From a virus, in the IMG/VR virus record IMGVR_UViG_3300030103_002572, positions 1 through 21,722 of that record: 21,722 nucleotides of DNA. The stretch is one strand, 5' to 3'. Below are positions 1 through 5,913 of the stretch, one piece after another; position 1 is the first letter of the stretch, and each line of letters opens with the position of its first letter. The position numbers and the translations under genes are program-made. The notes below the pieces were generated by a model. That model made no database searches and had not been told where the DNA came from. It saw only the letters and a program-made list of their open reading frames with translations.

Positions 1-65
1 ATATAAGTAGTACCCTAATGTCACACTTTGTAAGTTTCTCGCTTTATATGTAAGTATATATTAAT
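1..65 (+). promoter_or_regulatory. Leader before first gene, possible promoter
   Basis: This short non-coding stretch precedes the first gene. It contains TTTG at 27-30 and a TA-rich element about 20 bases further on (51-58), which is a loose fit to the Bacteroidota TTTG / TAnnTTTG promoter pattern; the second box is poor. The heptamer TGTAAGT occurs twice (29-35 and 49-55), 20 bases apart, which could be an operator or chance. There is no Shine-Dalgarno site before the ATG at 66. Confidence 0.2.
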
Positions 66-317
66 ATGGAAACAACTAGATTCACAGGACCCGGGGAGCT
101 TATTCCTAGATTAATAGCGCAAGTTGGAGGAAATAAAGAGTTTGCTATGAAATTAATGAAGAAAAACGGGTTTTTAAACCCAAATGGCACCTTTACCGAT
201 AAATTCCATAAAAGAAACAACATGAGTGCGGCTCATAGAGCTCTAACGCGTGGCAATGCGTCTATATTAACTCATGATTACGACTTATTAACTAATACAG
301 CTACACAAAACAAATAA
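66..317 (+). CDS. Small hypothetical protein, 83 aa
   Basis: I do not recognise this protein. It is basic and apparently soluble, with no membrane segment or signal peptide. The first half contains a likely helix with Lys-rich text (residues 25-35), followed by several Asn and His residues. It ends in TAA one base before the next ATG, so the two genes are probably co-transcribed and translationally linked. The ATG at 66 is the first in frame after the AT-rich leader. Its place beside a probable virion-surface protein suggests a virion or late-gene context, but nothing in the sequence gives a function. Confidence 0.7.
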   Translation: METTRFTGPGELIPRLIAQVGGNKEFAMKLMKKNGFLNPNGTFTDKFHKRNNMSAAHRALTRGNASILTHDYDLLTNTATQNK

Positions 318-318
318 T

Positions 319-801
319 ATGGCAATAATAAATTCATATCCTACAGTAACTCCACAAGATGGCGACTTAGTTGTACTAACAGACGTATCGACTACACCTA
401 ATTCAACTAAAACAGCTACAGTAGGAAGCATAGCTAGTCAAGTAACATTAGGCTACAATTCATATGTAGCTAATTGGACTCAAGCAGGTCAAGCAGCAGA
501 TAGTCATCCGGTACCAGTCGAACTATATAACAACACAGGGCTTACATGGACGGCTACTAGATTTTCAAAAGGAGTTTATAGATTTACAGCAAGTGAAAAC
601 CTTGGAACTAAAGTATATGCAGTAGCGAGTGATAGAGGTATTAACTCTGGAGGAACTTTACCAGCATCTACTGGTACTAATGTAGTAGCTGTAAATGAAG
701 TAGGATCTACTTTTGTTTCTGTTGAAAACAGAGATTCAGCAAATAAAACACTAGTTGACAATGTTCAGACTGGTATGATTGAAATAAGAATATACTCATA
801 G
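319..801 (+). CDS. Probable virion surface protein (fibre or decoration), 160 aa
   Basis: The protein is rich in Thr, Ser, Val, Gly and Asn and almost free of long helices, so it should be mostly beta. Its first 40 residues follow a pattern seen at the start of many phage fibre and head-attachment proteins: a Pro-x-x-x-Asp-Leu-Val segment, a Thr-Asp-Val-Ser turn, then Thr-Lys-Thr-Ala-Thr-Val leading into a short helix. That pattern often marks a trimeric anchoring domain. The remaining 120 residues look like one beta domain (aromatic Trp/Tyr at 48, 53 and 76; Gly and Asn turns). It ends with TAG inside an inverted repeat (see 790-856). A role as head fibre or decoration protein is inference; no enzyme motif is visible. 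Confidence 0.7.
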   Translation: MAIINSYPTVTPQDGDLVVLTDVSTTPNSTKTATVGSIASQVTLGYNSYVANWTQAGQAADSHPVPVELYNNTGLTWTATRFSKGVYRFTASENLGTKVYAVASDRGINSGGTLPASTGTNVVAVNEVGSTFVSVENRDSANKTLVDNVQTGMIEIRIYS

Positions 802-856
802 TAAAATTCACTAAAACCAAGTGAGTATATAAAATATACCCGGCACGGGAAAGTGC
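790..856 (+). promoter_or_regulatory. Cluster of overlapping inverted repeats (candidate structured RNA or terminator)
   Basis: Several mutually exclusive stems overlap in this spacer. A 9-bp repeat pairs 790-798 with 822-830 and spans the stop codon of the upstream gene. CACT 809-812 pairs with AGTG 820-823. GTATAT 825-830 pairs with ATATAC 834-839 across a 3-base loop. CCCG 839-842 pairs with CGGG 846-849, and alternatively GCAC 843-846 pairs with GTGC 853-856. No T-tract follows, so a simple intrinsic terminator is unlikely. The rest of the spacer to 887 is an A-rich leader. Confidence 0.35.
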
Positions 857-887
857 AAACCAATAATAACAATTAAAACCGAAACCA

Positions 888-1172
888 ATGACATTTTATT
901 ATCAGACTCAAACGTGGTCTAGTCAACCACAAGTATCCGATGAAACCAGACAATTATGGGAGCATGTCGCTCAGAAGAAAAACTGGCGCATAGTACAACT
1001 ACCAAATGGCTTTTATCAAACCGAACACCAGACCCTTGACGAACAATGGGTTGATGTTACAAGACGTGAAACTATTGAAGGCGCTGAACAAGCAATTGAT
1101 AGCTCTGTAGAACACTACACTAAAAAGCTAGAATACTTAAAAGGACCTAAAGTAGTAAAAACTTTTGAATAA
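888..1172 (+). CDS. Conserved-looking hypothetical protein, 94 aa
   Basis: This is a small soluble protein with aromatic residues throughout (Tyr4-Tyr5, Trp10, Trp24, Trp33, Tyr43, Trp54). Residues 20-60 look like a compact alpha/beta domain, and the C-terminal 35 residues form a charged helix ending in a Lys/Val stretch. I recall similar small proteins in marine phages without a known role; I cannot name the family. GC content (about 43% over 901-1080 by hand count) is higher than in its neighbours, so it may have a separate history. The ATG at 888 follows an A-rich leader with no Shine-Dalgarno site, and the upstream hairpin spacer may give it its own control. Confidence 0.75.
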   Translation: MTFYYQTQTWSSQPQVSDETRQLWEHVAQKKNWRIVQLPNGFYQTEHQTLDEQWVDVTRRETIEGAEQAIDSSVEHYTKKLEYLKGPKVVKTFE

Positions 1173-1186
1173 CATTTTTATAATAT

Positions 1187-1204
1187 AATTTAATCTAATC
1201 TAAT
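1187..1204 (+). repeat. Tandem TAATC/TAAT leader before groEL
   Basis: The groEL start codon is preceded by the pentamer TAATC twice (1191-1195 and 1196-1200) and then TAAT directly against the ATG at 1205. The leader has no purine-rich ribosome site. It belongs to a group of AT-only short-repeat leaders found before several genes in this window. Confidence 0.6.
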
Positions 1205-2761
1205 ATGTCAGACTTAATAGTCAAGAATCTTAACTTTGGTGATCAAGCCAGAGATAATGTATTTAAAGGAATTGAAAAACTAACGCACGCTGTTAGCTCT
1301 ACACTCGGAGCTAGCGGCAAATGCGTTATGTTAGAAGATCATACTGGAAGACCAATAATAACTAAAGATGGTGTAACAGTCGCAGATTCAATAATCTTGC
1401 GAGATCCAGTAGAAAATATGGGTGCAACGCTTTTAAAAGAAGCAGCACGTAAAACTGTACAAGAAGCAGGCGATGGAACTACAACAGCTACAGTGTTAGC
1501 ACATGCTATACTACTCGAAGCTTATAAAGTAGTAGATAAAACAAACTCAAGAGAGTTAAAAGACGGTATTAACGAATCAGTTAAAAAAGTAGTTAAATAT
1601 TTAAAATCATTATCAGTTGATGTAAAAGGTCAAATGATAGATCAAATAGCTACAATATCGACTAACAACGAACCTGCACTTGGTAAAATAATAGCAGATG
1701 CTTTCAGAGCAGTTGACAACACAGGCGTTGTTATGATGGAAACCTCATCAGATGGTAAAACACATGTAGAGGTTGTTGATGGTGTTCAATATGAAAAAGG
1801 GCTAAAAAATTCTCATTTTATTACTAACAAAGTTAGTAAGACTGCAGAACTTGAAAAGCCACTTATATTATTATTAGAATCACCAGTAGATACTATCAGA
1901 CAAATACAGTCTGTGCTAGAGCACGTAATAAAAAACAATAAACCTTTGCTTATTATAGGCGATTTAGAACAAGGTGTTTTATCAGCTCTAGCTATGAATA
2001 AAACAAAAGGCAATATTAAAGTTAATGTAATTGACGCGCCTACGTATGGTATAAACAAACAGCAAATGTTACAAGATTTATCTATACTTACTGGCGCTAC
2101 TATTATAAATGAAGATTTAGGTGACGACATGAACATGATACAACCAGATCATTTGGGTACATGTTTAAAAAGCGTAACATCGCATGAAGACACAATATTG
2201 CAAATAAATGAAAGCACAGAAGAAGTTAATCAAGTTATACAAGATATAAAAGAAAAACTTTTAAAAGAAAAAAATCCTAACAAGCTTATTAAGCTTGAAA
2301 AAAGATTAGCAATGCTATCAGCTAAAATAGCTATTGTAAAAGTAGGTGCTAATTCAGAAATAGAATTAAAAGAAAAGACAGATAGAGTTGAAGACGCTAT
2401 CTGTGCTACTAAAGCTGCTATTAAAGAAGGGATTGTTCCTGGTGGTGGTATTGCTCTATTGAATGCTGCTACAAATATTAATGCTAAGTCTATTGGTGAA
2501 ACAGTTTTACTAGAAGCTATCAAGGCGCCTTATAAAACAATAATTGAAAATGCAGGTGTAAACAACGTAGAAACACCGAACAGAAAAGGACAAGGCTACA
2601 ATGTGGTTACAGGAAAAATGGTAAATATGATTAAGTCAGGTATTATAGATCCATTACTTGTCACCAAGAGCGCTCTTCAAAACGCAGCTTCTGTAGCAAC
2701 AACAATATTATCTACTGATTGTGTAATCAATAATTTAAGAATAGATGAAGGCAATAGGTAG
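1205..2761 (+). CDS. groEL: Phage-encoded GroEL-type (group I) chaperonin
   Basis: GroEL assembles into a double ring that folds proteins with ATP and a GroES lid. This 518-residue copy aligns along its whole length with bacterial GroEL (about 548 aa). It retains the nucleotide-site motifs TKDGVTVA (52-60, Asp55 equivalent to E. coli Asp52) and GDGTTTATVLA (89-99, Asp90 equivalent to Asp87), and Asp397 (equivalent to Asp398) before the GGG at 413-415. The apical substrate-binding helices are present around 226-262. Differences: TLGPKG reads TLGASG (33-38), the conserved Gly-Gly at the upper hinge reads Ala-Lys (373-374), the lower-hinge Pro is Asp139, and the Gly-Gly-Met tail is missing. It overlaps groES by 17 bases. 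It probably folds phage virion proteins, alone or in mixed use with host GroES. Confidence 0.96.
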   Translation: MSDLIVKNLNFGDQARDNVFKGIEKLTHAVSSTLGASGKCVMLEDHTGRPIITKDGVTVADSIILRDPVENMGATLLKEAARKTVQEAGDGTTTATVLAHAILLEAYKVVDKTNSRELKDGINESVKKVVKYLKSLSVDVKGQMIDQIATISTNNEPALGKIIADAFRAVDNTGVVMMETSSDGKTHVEVVDGVQYEKGLKNSHFITNKVSKTAELEKPLILLLESPVDTIRQIQSVLEHVIKNNKPLLIIGDLEQGVLSALAMNKTKGNIKVNVIDAPTYGINKQQMLQDLSILTGATIINEDLGDDMNMIQPDHLGTCLKSVTSHEDTILQINESTEEVNQVIQDIKEKLLKEKNPNKLIKLEKRLAMLSAKIAIVKVGANSEIELKEKTDRVEDAICATKAAIKEGIVPGGGIALLNAATNINAKSIGETVLLEAIKAPYKTIIENAGVNNVETPNRKGQGYNVVTGKMVNMIKSGIIDPLLVTKSALQNAASVATTILSTDCVINNLRIDEGNR

Positions 2762-3005
2762 AAACTTAATAATAAATAAAACAAAAGAAGGAACTACAAA
2801 AACAAAAGGTGGTTTGCTTCTTGCAGAAAAACAACGTGAAGATATAAGATATGTAAAAGCAGACGTAGTGTCTGTTGGAACAGAAGTAGTTGGTATTAAA
2901 AACAATGATATTATATACTTTGATCGTCACGCTGGTCATAAAATTGAAGTTGGTGATAATTCATATCACGTAATTAAATCTGCAGACGTCGTTGTTGTAG
3001 TATGA
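2745..3005 (+). CDS. groES: GroES-type co-chaperonin (Cpn10), 86 aa
   Basis: GroES caps the GroEL ring as a heptamer. The protein is slightly shorter than bacterial GroES (about 97 aa) but has its layout: a first strand with an Arg-Asn-Leu-Ile-Ile core (6-10), a mobile loop (about 13-32) carrying Gly-Gly-Leu-Leu-Leu (22-26) in place of the usual Gly-Gly-Ile-Val-Leu that docks in GroEL, the barrel strands with VVSVG (41-45), an IIYFDRHAG turn in place of the usual roof-loop region (56-64), and a closing Val-rich strand. The ATG at 2745 lies inside the end of groEL, so the two are translationally coupled; the order groEL then groES is opposite to most bacterial operons. It ends in an ATGA overlap with the next gene. 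Confidence 0.93.
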   Translation: MKAIGRNLIINKTKEGTTKTKGGLLLAEKQREDIRYVKADVVSVGTEVVGIKNNDIIYFDRHAGHKIEVGDNSYHVIKSADVVVVV

Positions 3006-3442
3006 GATTAGATGCTAGTGACATTAGAGAACTAAACCTAATGAAGCACTATCGCATCATAAGAAAGTGGGCTTGTAAAAACAACAATTTAAATGATGCA
3101 GATCTAGAACTTTTAATATATCTTGACTGTATAGATTTTTTTACTAAAAAAGATTTTGAAATGGGTGTATACTCATACAGCTGGGATAACCGCAGATGGA
3201 ACAGGCTGCTAAAAGAAGGTTGGATAGTTGTATGGAGACATAGAAACAGGTCCACTCAGAAATACCATATATATAAAGTATCTTTCAAAGGTAAGCAATT
3301 AATAAGTAGAATATACAGAATAATGCTAGGTGAAGAAGATATAAATACTGGTAGACGTAATAAAATAATTAATGGCGATACGTATACTGATAAAGTTATG
3401 ACAAAAGCCATTTATAACGTAAATAACGATAAAGATAGATAA
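3002..3442 (+). CDS. Predicted winged-helix DNA-binding protein, 146 aa
   Basis: The protein is basic and mostly helical, with a pattern that fits a MarR-like winged helix: helices at about 5-25 and 33-49, a possible recognition helix with an aromatic/Arg-rich segment (Ser-Trp-Asp-Asn-Arg-Arg-Trp at 60-66, then Leu-Leu-Lys-Glu-Gly-Trp), and a beta wing with Val-Val-Trp-Arg-His-Arg-Asn-Arg (75-82) leading to Tyr-His-Ile-Tyr-Lys-Val. I recall similar proteins in marine flavophages annotated as MarR-like, but no ligand or operator is known to me. The start overlaps the groES stop by four bases (ATGA), so it is made with the chaperonins. A transcriptional role is inference from the fold pattern; it could also be a structural or packaging helper with the same fold. 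Confidence 0.75.
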   Translation: MRLDASDIRELNLMKHYRIIRKWACKNNNLNDADLELLIYLDCIDFFTKKDFEMGVYSYSWDNRRWNRLLKEGWIVVWRHRNRSTQKYHIYKVSFKGKQLISRIYRIMLGEEDINTGRRNKIINGDTYTDKVMTKAIYNVNNDKDR

Positions 3443-3443
3443 C

Positions 3444-3785
3444 ATGGAAACACCGTTAGACAAAGCACTTGTAGGTAATCAAAAAAACTTACCTAAGCAT
3501 TTAAGAGACGCTATTGAAGCCGCGCCAGAAACTCCAGTTAAAATGATAAGCACTGGTATGCCCGGCGTAGATCCAATGACTGGTACGCTTCAACAAAACC
3601 AACTCACACCATCACCTATAAATCCAACAGCTTTAGGTAGTTTTCAAAATCAAATACCAAACATGGTAGGACAACCAGTTACAGGCACTTTTGATAGAGT
3701 GTTACCTGCTGGCATGATGAATACCGCTCAAGAAGCTGTTGCATCAAAAACAAACGATGCAATGAGAAAAGCTTTAGGTTATTAA
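3444..3785 (+). CDS. Hypothetical Pro/Gln/Met-rich protein, 113 aa
   Basis: I do not recognise a family. The first 30 residues look helical; the middle (35-85) is rich in Pro, Thr, Gln, Asn and Gly and should be extended or disordered; the last 25 residues form a short Ala-rich helix ending in Gly-Tyr. There is no membrane segment and no Cys. It begins one base after the preceding stop codon, so it belongs to the same transcript as groEL-groES. The composition resembles small linker or internal virion proteins, but this is only an impression. Confidence 0.7.
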   Translation: METPLDKALVGNQKNLPKHLRDAIEAAPETPVKMISTGMPGVDPMTGTLQQNQLTPSPINPTALGSFQNQIPNMVGQPVTGTFDRVLPAGMMNTAQEAVASKTNDAMRKALGY

Positions 3786-3814
3786 AATTATTTAATAAAA
3801 ATAAAAACAAAAAC

Positions 3815-4024
3815 ATGAATCACGATATTGATAAAATACGCAAAAACCCTAAGTTGTCAGGGCAAATAGGTGAAAACGCTATATGGGACGGGCCTTTAAG
3901 TAAAGAAGGTTTCCCAATGGGTGTAGGATCTAGTTCAGGTATAACAGGTATGCAAGTTTCTAAATTTCCATGTAAATGTGCACCAGGCGTGCCAATTACT
4001 TCAAGAGCTAAAGTTTATAAGTAA
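3815..4024 (+). CDS. Small hypothetical protein with Cys pair, 69 aa
   Basis: This is a short, Gly/Ser/Lys-rich protein of unknown role. It carries a Phe-Pro-Cys-Lys-Cys segment near the C-terminus (52-56), a spacing similar to the Pro-Cys-Gly-Cys of the 51-residue protein at 5757-5912, which might bind metal or form a disulfide. The centre (35-48) is a Gly/Ser turn region. It is preceded by an A-rich leader (3786-3814) made of AAATAAAAA-like text without a Shine-Dalgarno site. Its stop codon overlaps the next start by one base (TAATG). Confidence 0.65.
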   Translation: MNHDIDKIRKNPKLSGQIGENAIWDGPLSKEGFPMGVGSSSGITGMQVSKFPCKCAPGVPITSRAKVYK

Positions 4025-4632
4025 TGAGTTCAAAATTTTCTTCTTCTTTTTTTAAAAAATCTCCGTTAAACGTAGAAGTAGCTACAGGCTATGTTTCTAC
4101 AAGAGAATCACTGCAGCGTATGTTTGATGATATATCTGAAGGAACTGCTAAAGCTATAGAGGGCGCAGCTGATCCACAGATTCAAGCTGATCGTCTTGAT
4201 AGAAGAATAACAAGCAGAAATAAAAGAGCTGCTAAGAAGCAGAAAAAAGCCAACAAACTAAAAGGAGTATCAAAAGATCCAAAATCAGGAGAAATTAATG
4301 CTATTAATCCTTATAAAAAAATAACATCTAAGGAAAGAAAAAAAATTAAAAGACTTGAAAAAAGAGCTGAAAAAATAGAAGATAAAAACATAAACACACT
4401 TACTCCTAGATACAATAAAGCTCAAGAAAAAGCTGATTCTGAAATGAATAGAAAACTTGAACAGTATGAAGCTTTATACGATTTAAAAAATCCTAAAGGC
4501 ACAACATACAGTGAAAAAATGAATCAAGTTATAAATGACTATGATGAAAGAAACGGTAGTGGTGCATTTTCTGCATTAGATAAAGAAGAACGAAAAAAAA
4601 TAATAGCACAACGACTACCTTATACTGATTAA
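4024..4632 (+). CDS. Lys/Glu-rich coiled-coil hypothetical protein, 202 aa
   Basis: The protein is very highly charged. Residues 55-80 and 98-150 are dense in Lys, Arg and Glu with regularly spaced Leu/Ile/Ala, which predicts long helices or coiled coil with nucleic-acid-binding potential. The N-terminus (1-20) is Ser/Phe-rich with Ser-Ser-Phe-Phe-Lys-Lys. There is no recognisable enzymatic motif. The start codon overlaps the previous stop by one base, so translation is coupled. It could be an internal virion protein or a DNA-associated protein; I have no stronger evidence. Confidence 0.7.
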   Translation: MSSKFSSSFFKKSPLNVEVATGYVSTRESLQRMFDDISEGTAKAIEGAADPQIQADRLDRRITSRNKRAAKKQKKANKLKGVSKDPKSGEINAINPYKKITSKERKKIKRLEKRAEKIEDKNINTLTPRYNKAQEKADSEMNRKLEQYEALYDLKNPKGTTYSEKMNQVINDYDERNGSGAFSALDKEERKKIIAQRLPYTD

Positions 4633-4634
4633 AT

Positions 4635-4943
4635 ATGAAACTACATAAAGGACACTACGGAAAATACACAGGAAACGCTAAATGGTCTATGGATCATGCG
4701 CATACTCATGTAACAAAAGAAAATTATAAAGCGTCTGAAAAAGACGATGCTGCTCATATCGATTATTTAAAGCGTGATATTATATATGACGATCACCACG
4801 GTCATAGCGACGAGAAAATGACTGCTGATGAAAAACATATTTCTAAACTAGCAGGCGATATGAAATACGACAAAAAACATCACGGATCTGCAATGCGTTT
4901 ACATGATGAATTTACTAGAAAAAACAACATAGATCACAAATAA
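4635..4943 (+). CDS. His-rich small protein, 102 aa
   Basis: Fourteen of 102 residues are histidine, in pairs and short clusters: three alternate His at 21-25, the run Asp-Asp-His-His-Gly-His (52-57), and Lys-Lys-His-His (82-83). The rest is Lys/Asp/Glu-rich and probably helical. Such density suggests divalent metal binding (zinc, nickel or copper) or a pH-sensitive surface, but no known metalloprotein fold is apparent. It starts two bases after the preceding stop and is followed by the Met/His/Pro-rich protein, so the two may act together. Function is unknown. Confidence 0.7.
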   Translation: MKLHKGHYGKYTGNAKWSMDHAHTHVTKENYKASEKDDAAHIDYLKRDIIYDDHHGHSDEKMTADEKHISKLAGDMKYDKKHHGSAMRLHDEFTRKNNIDHK

Positions 4944-4954
4944 AAACAAATATT

Positions 4955-5380
4955 ATGCCTTACGGAGAAAAAAAAGGAGGACCTCAAATGGGTCACTCAC
5001 CAGCTGAAATGGGACATAGCCCAATGCAAAACCATCATTATGGTATGAGAAAGGGAGAGTCAGTAAAACAAGAAAGAAAAAATTTAATGCAAGATATGCC
5101 TATAGATAACAGAGCTACTTCTTGGATGTCAAAACATTCAAAATCTGCAATGATGATGAAAGGACCTATGGAAATGGGGCACAGTCCAGCTGAAATGGGG
5201 CATGAAGGATCACCAGCTAAGCACGATGGAGATCCTTCAAAAGGAACTCATTGGCATGCTGAAGATGGTACTATAGTTACAGAATTTGATTCTCCTAGAC
5301 GCGGTAAACAAAAGAAAAAACTTCCTACAGGACCCAACGTTCCAAAAAAGGGTTCACCAGCAGGAAAGCACTGCATGTAA
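4955..5380 (+). CDS. Met/His/Ser-Pro repeat protein, 141 aa
   Basis: This is a low-complexity protein built around the hexapeptide Glu-Met-Gly-His-Ser-Pro. The motif pair MGHSPAEMGHSP occurs at 12-23 and a near copy, MGHSPAEMGHEGSP, at 73-86. The C-terminal third is Lys/Pro/Gly-rich and ends in Lys-His-Cys-Met. Met and His at this density suggest copper or other soft-metal binding; alternatively the Ser-Pro repeats are a flexible virion linker, as I recall in other marine flavophages. The ATG at 4955 is taken as the start; an alternative ATG at 4988 has a GGAGG seven bases upstream (4976-4980), the only good Shine-Dalgarno match seen in this region, and would remove 11 residues. Confidence 0.7.
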   Translation: MPYGEKKGGPQMGHSPAEMGHSPMQNHHYGMRKGESVKQERKNLMQDMPIDNRATSWMSKHSKSAMMMKGPMEMGHSPAEMGHEGSPAKHDGDPSKGTHWHAEDGTIVTEFDSPRRGKQKKKLPTGPNVPKKGSPAGKHCM

Positions 5381-5414
5381 AATAAACAGATTAGGACTGT
5401 ATAAACCTAGCCAA

Positions 5415-5451
5415 ACATTAACATTAACATTAACATTAAACATTAAACAAA
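5415..5451 (+). repeat. ACATTA tandem repeat leader
   Basis: Four perfect tandem copies of ACATTA (5415-5438) and a fifth offset by one base (5440-5445) run up to the ATG at 5452. The 71-base gap that contains them has no other clear signal besides a weak 4-bp stem (5392-5395 with 5406-5409). The repeat is unstructured AT-rich RNA directly upstream of a start codon, as before other genes here. Confidence 0.7.
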
Positions 5452-5754
5452 ATGGCAAAGTACATTAAAATTAGAAAAGAAAATATCAACATTGCAAACA
5501 ATGCTGGTGTAGCTGATATTTTACTAGGAGACATTGTGTCTGTTCACATGGGTATTGCAAATGGAACTACAGCTAATAATAATTCAGTTACTCTTTACAA
5601 TAGTATTGGTAAAAGTATATTATTAACTGTTGCCGCAGCTGCTTCAGACTGGACCAAGGATTTACAGTCTGCTTTAACAGCTAATCCAGGAGGAGTTATG
5701 GCTATCGTTATACCATCTTCAACTGTGAAAGTAACAGCAATGGCTATCGCATAA
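5452..5754 (+). CDS. Small probable structural protein, 100 aa
   Basis: The protein is compact and Ala/Val/Asn/Thr-rich, likely alternating beta strands and one short helix. It has no signal peptide; the Ala-rich stretch at 60-66 and the end around 80-100 are hydrophobic but look like strands rather than membrane helices. There is no Cys or catalytic motif. The strong tandem-repeat leader suggests high-level production, which fits a decoration or minor capsid protein. The family is not recognised, so the structural role is inferred from composition, size and leader only. Confidence 0.7.
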   Translation: MAKYIKIRKENINIANNAGVADILLGDIVSVHMGIANGTTANNNSVTLYNSIGKSILLTVAAAASDWTKDLQSALTANPGGVMAIVIPSSTVKVTAMAIA

Positions 5755-5756
5755 TT

Positions 5757-5912
5757 ATGAAGTCCACAGGTTTAGGAGATTCTATAGAAAAATTTACTAA
5801 AGCTACAGGCATTAAGAAAATGGTTGACACAATGAGCAAGGGACTAAACATCCCTTGCGGTTGTGAAGCCAGAAAAGGAGCATTAAATAAAATGTTTCCG
5901 TATAAAAACTAA
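5757..5912 (+). CDS. 51-residue Cys-Gly-Cys mini-protein
   Basis: This is a complete short gene from the ATG at 5757 to TAA at 5910-5912, two bases after the previous stop and one base before the next ATG, so it fits the gene packing exactly. The protein starts with an amphipathic helix (7-30) and continues with the signature Ile-Pro-Cys-Gly-Cys-Glu-Ala-Arg-Lys-Gly-Ala-Leu-Asn (32-44), then Lys-Met-Phe-Pro-Tyr. I recall the CGCxxRKxxLNxxFPY pattern from other marine and Bacteroidota phages, where it is uncharacterised. The cysteine pair could bind a metal as a dimer or form a redox pair. It is too small for most gene callers at a default cut-off. Confidence 0.8.
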   Translation: MKSTGLGDSIEKFTKATGIKKMVDTMSKGLNIPCGCEARKGALNKMFPYKN

Positions 5913-5913
5913 T

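Noticed and set aside
1813-2523. Open frames on the minus strand inside groEL
   Set aside because: The groEL frame is fully conserved there; the minus-strand products are Ser/Ile/Phe-rich antisense translations with no motif and no start context.
1205-2761. groEL as host DNA, implying a bacterial chromosome or prophage edge
   Set aside because: The reversed gene order, short C-terminus, changed hinge residues, and overlap with phage-like small genes fit a phage-encoded copy.
4976-4990. GGAGG before an internal ATG at 4988 as the true start of the repeat protein
   Set aside because: Shine-Dalgarno sites are absent before the other genes here, and the bases encode part of the likely N-terminus (Lys-Lys-Gly-Gly-Pro), so the match is probably due to coding; the ATG at 4955 was kept.
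5415-5451. Possible CRISPR-like array in the ACATTA or TAAAT repeats
   Set aside because: The units are 5-6 bases with no spacers; these are simple tandem repeats in leaders.
5286-5468. A 60-codon plus-strand frame overlapping the Met/His repeat gene and the ACATTA leader
   Set aside because: Its end is a translation of the ACATTA repeats (Thr-Leu repeats), and it overlaps two better genes.
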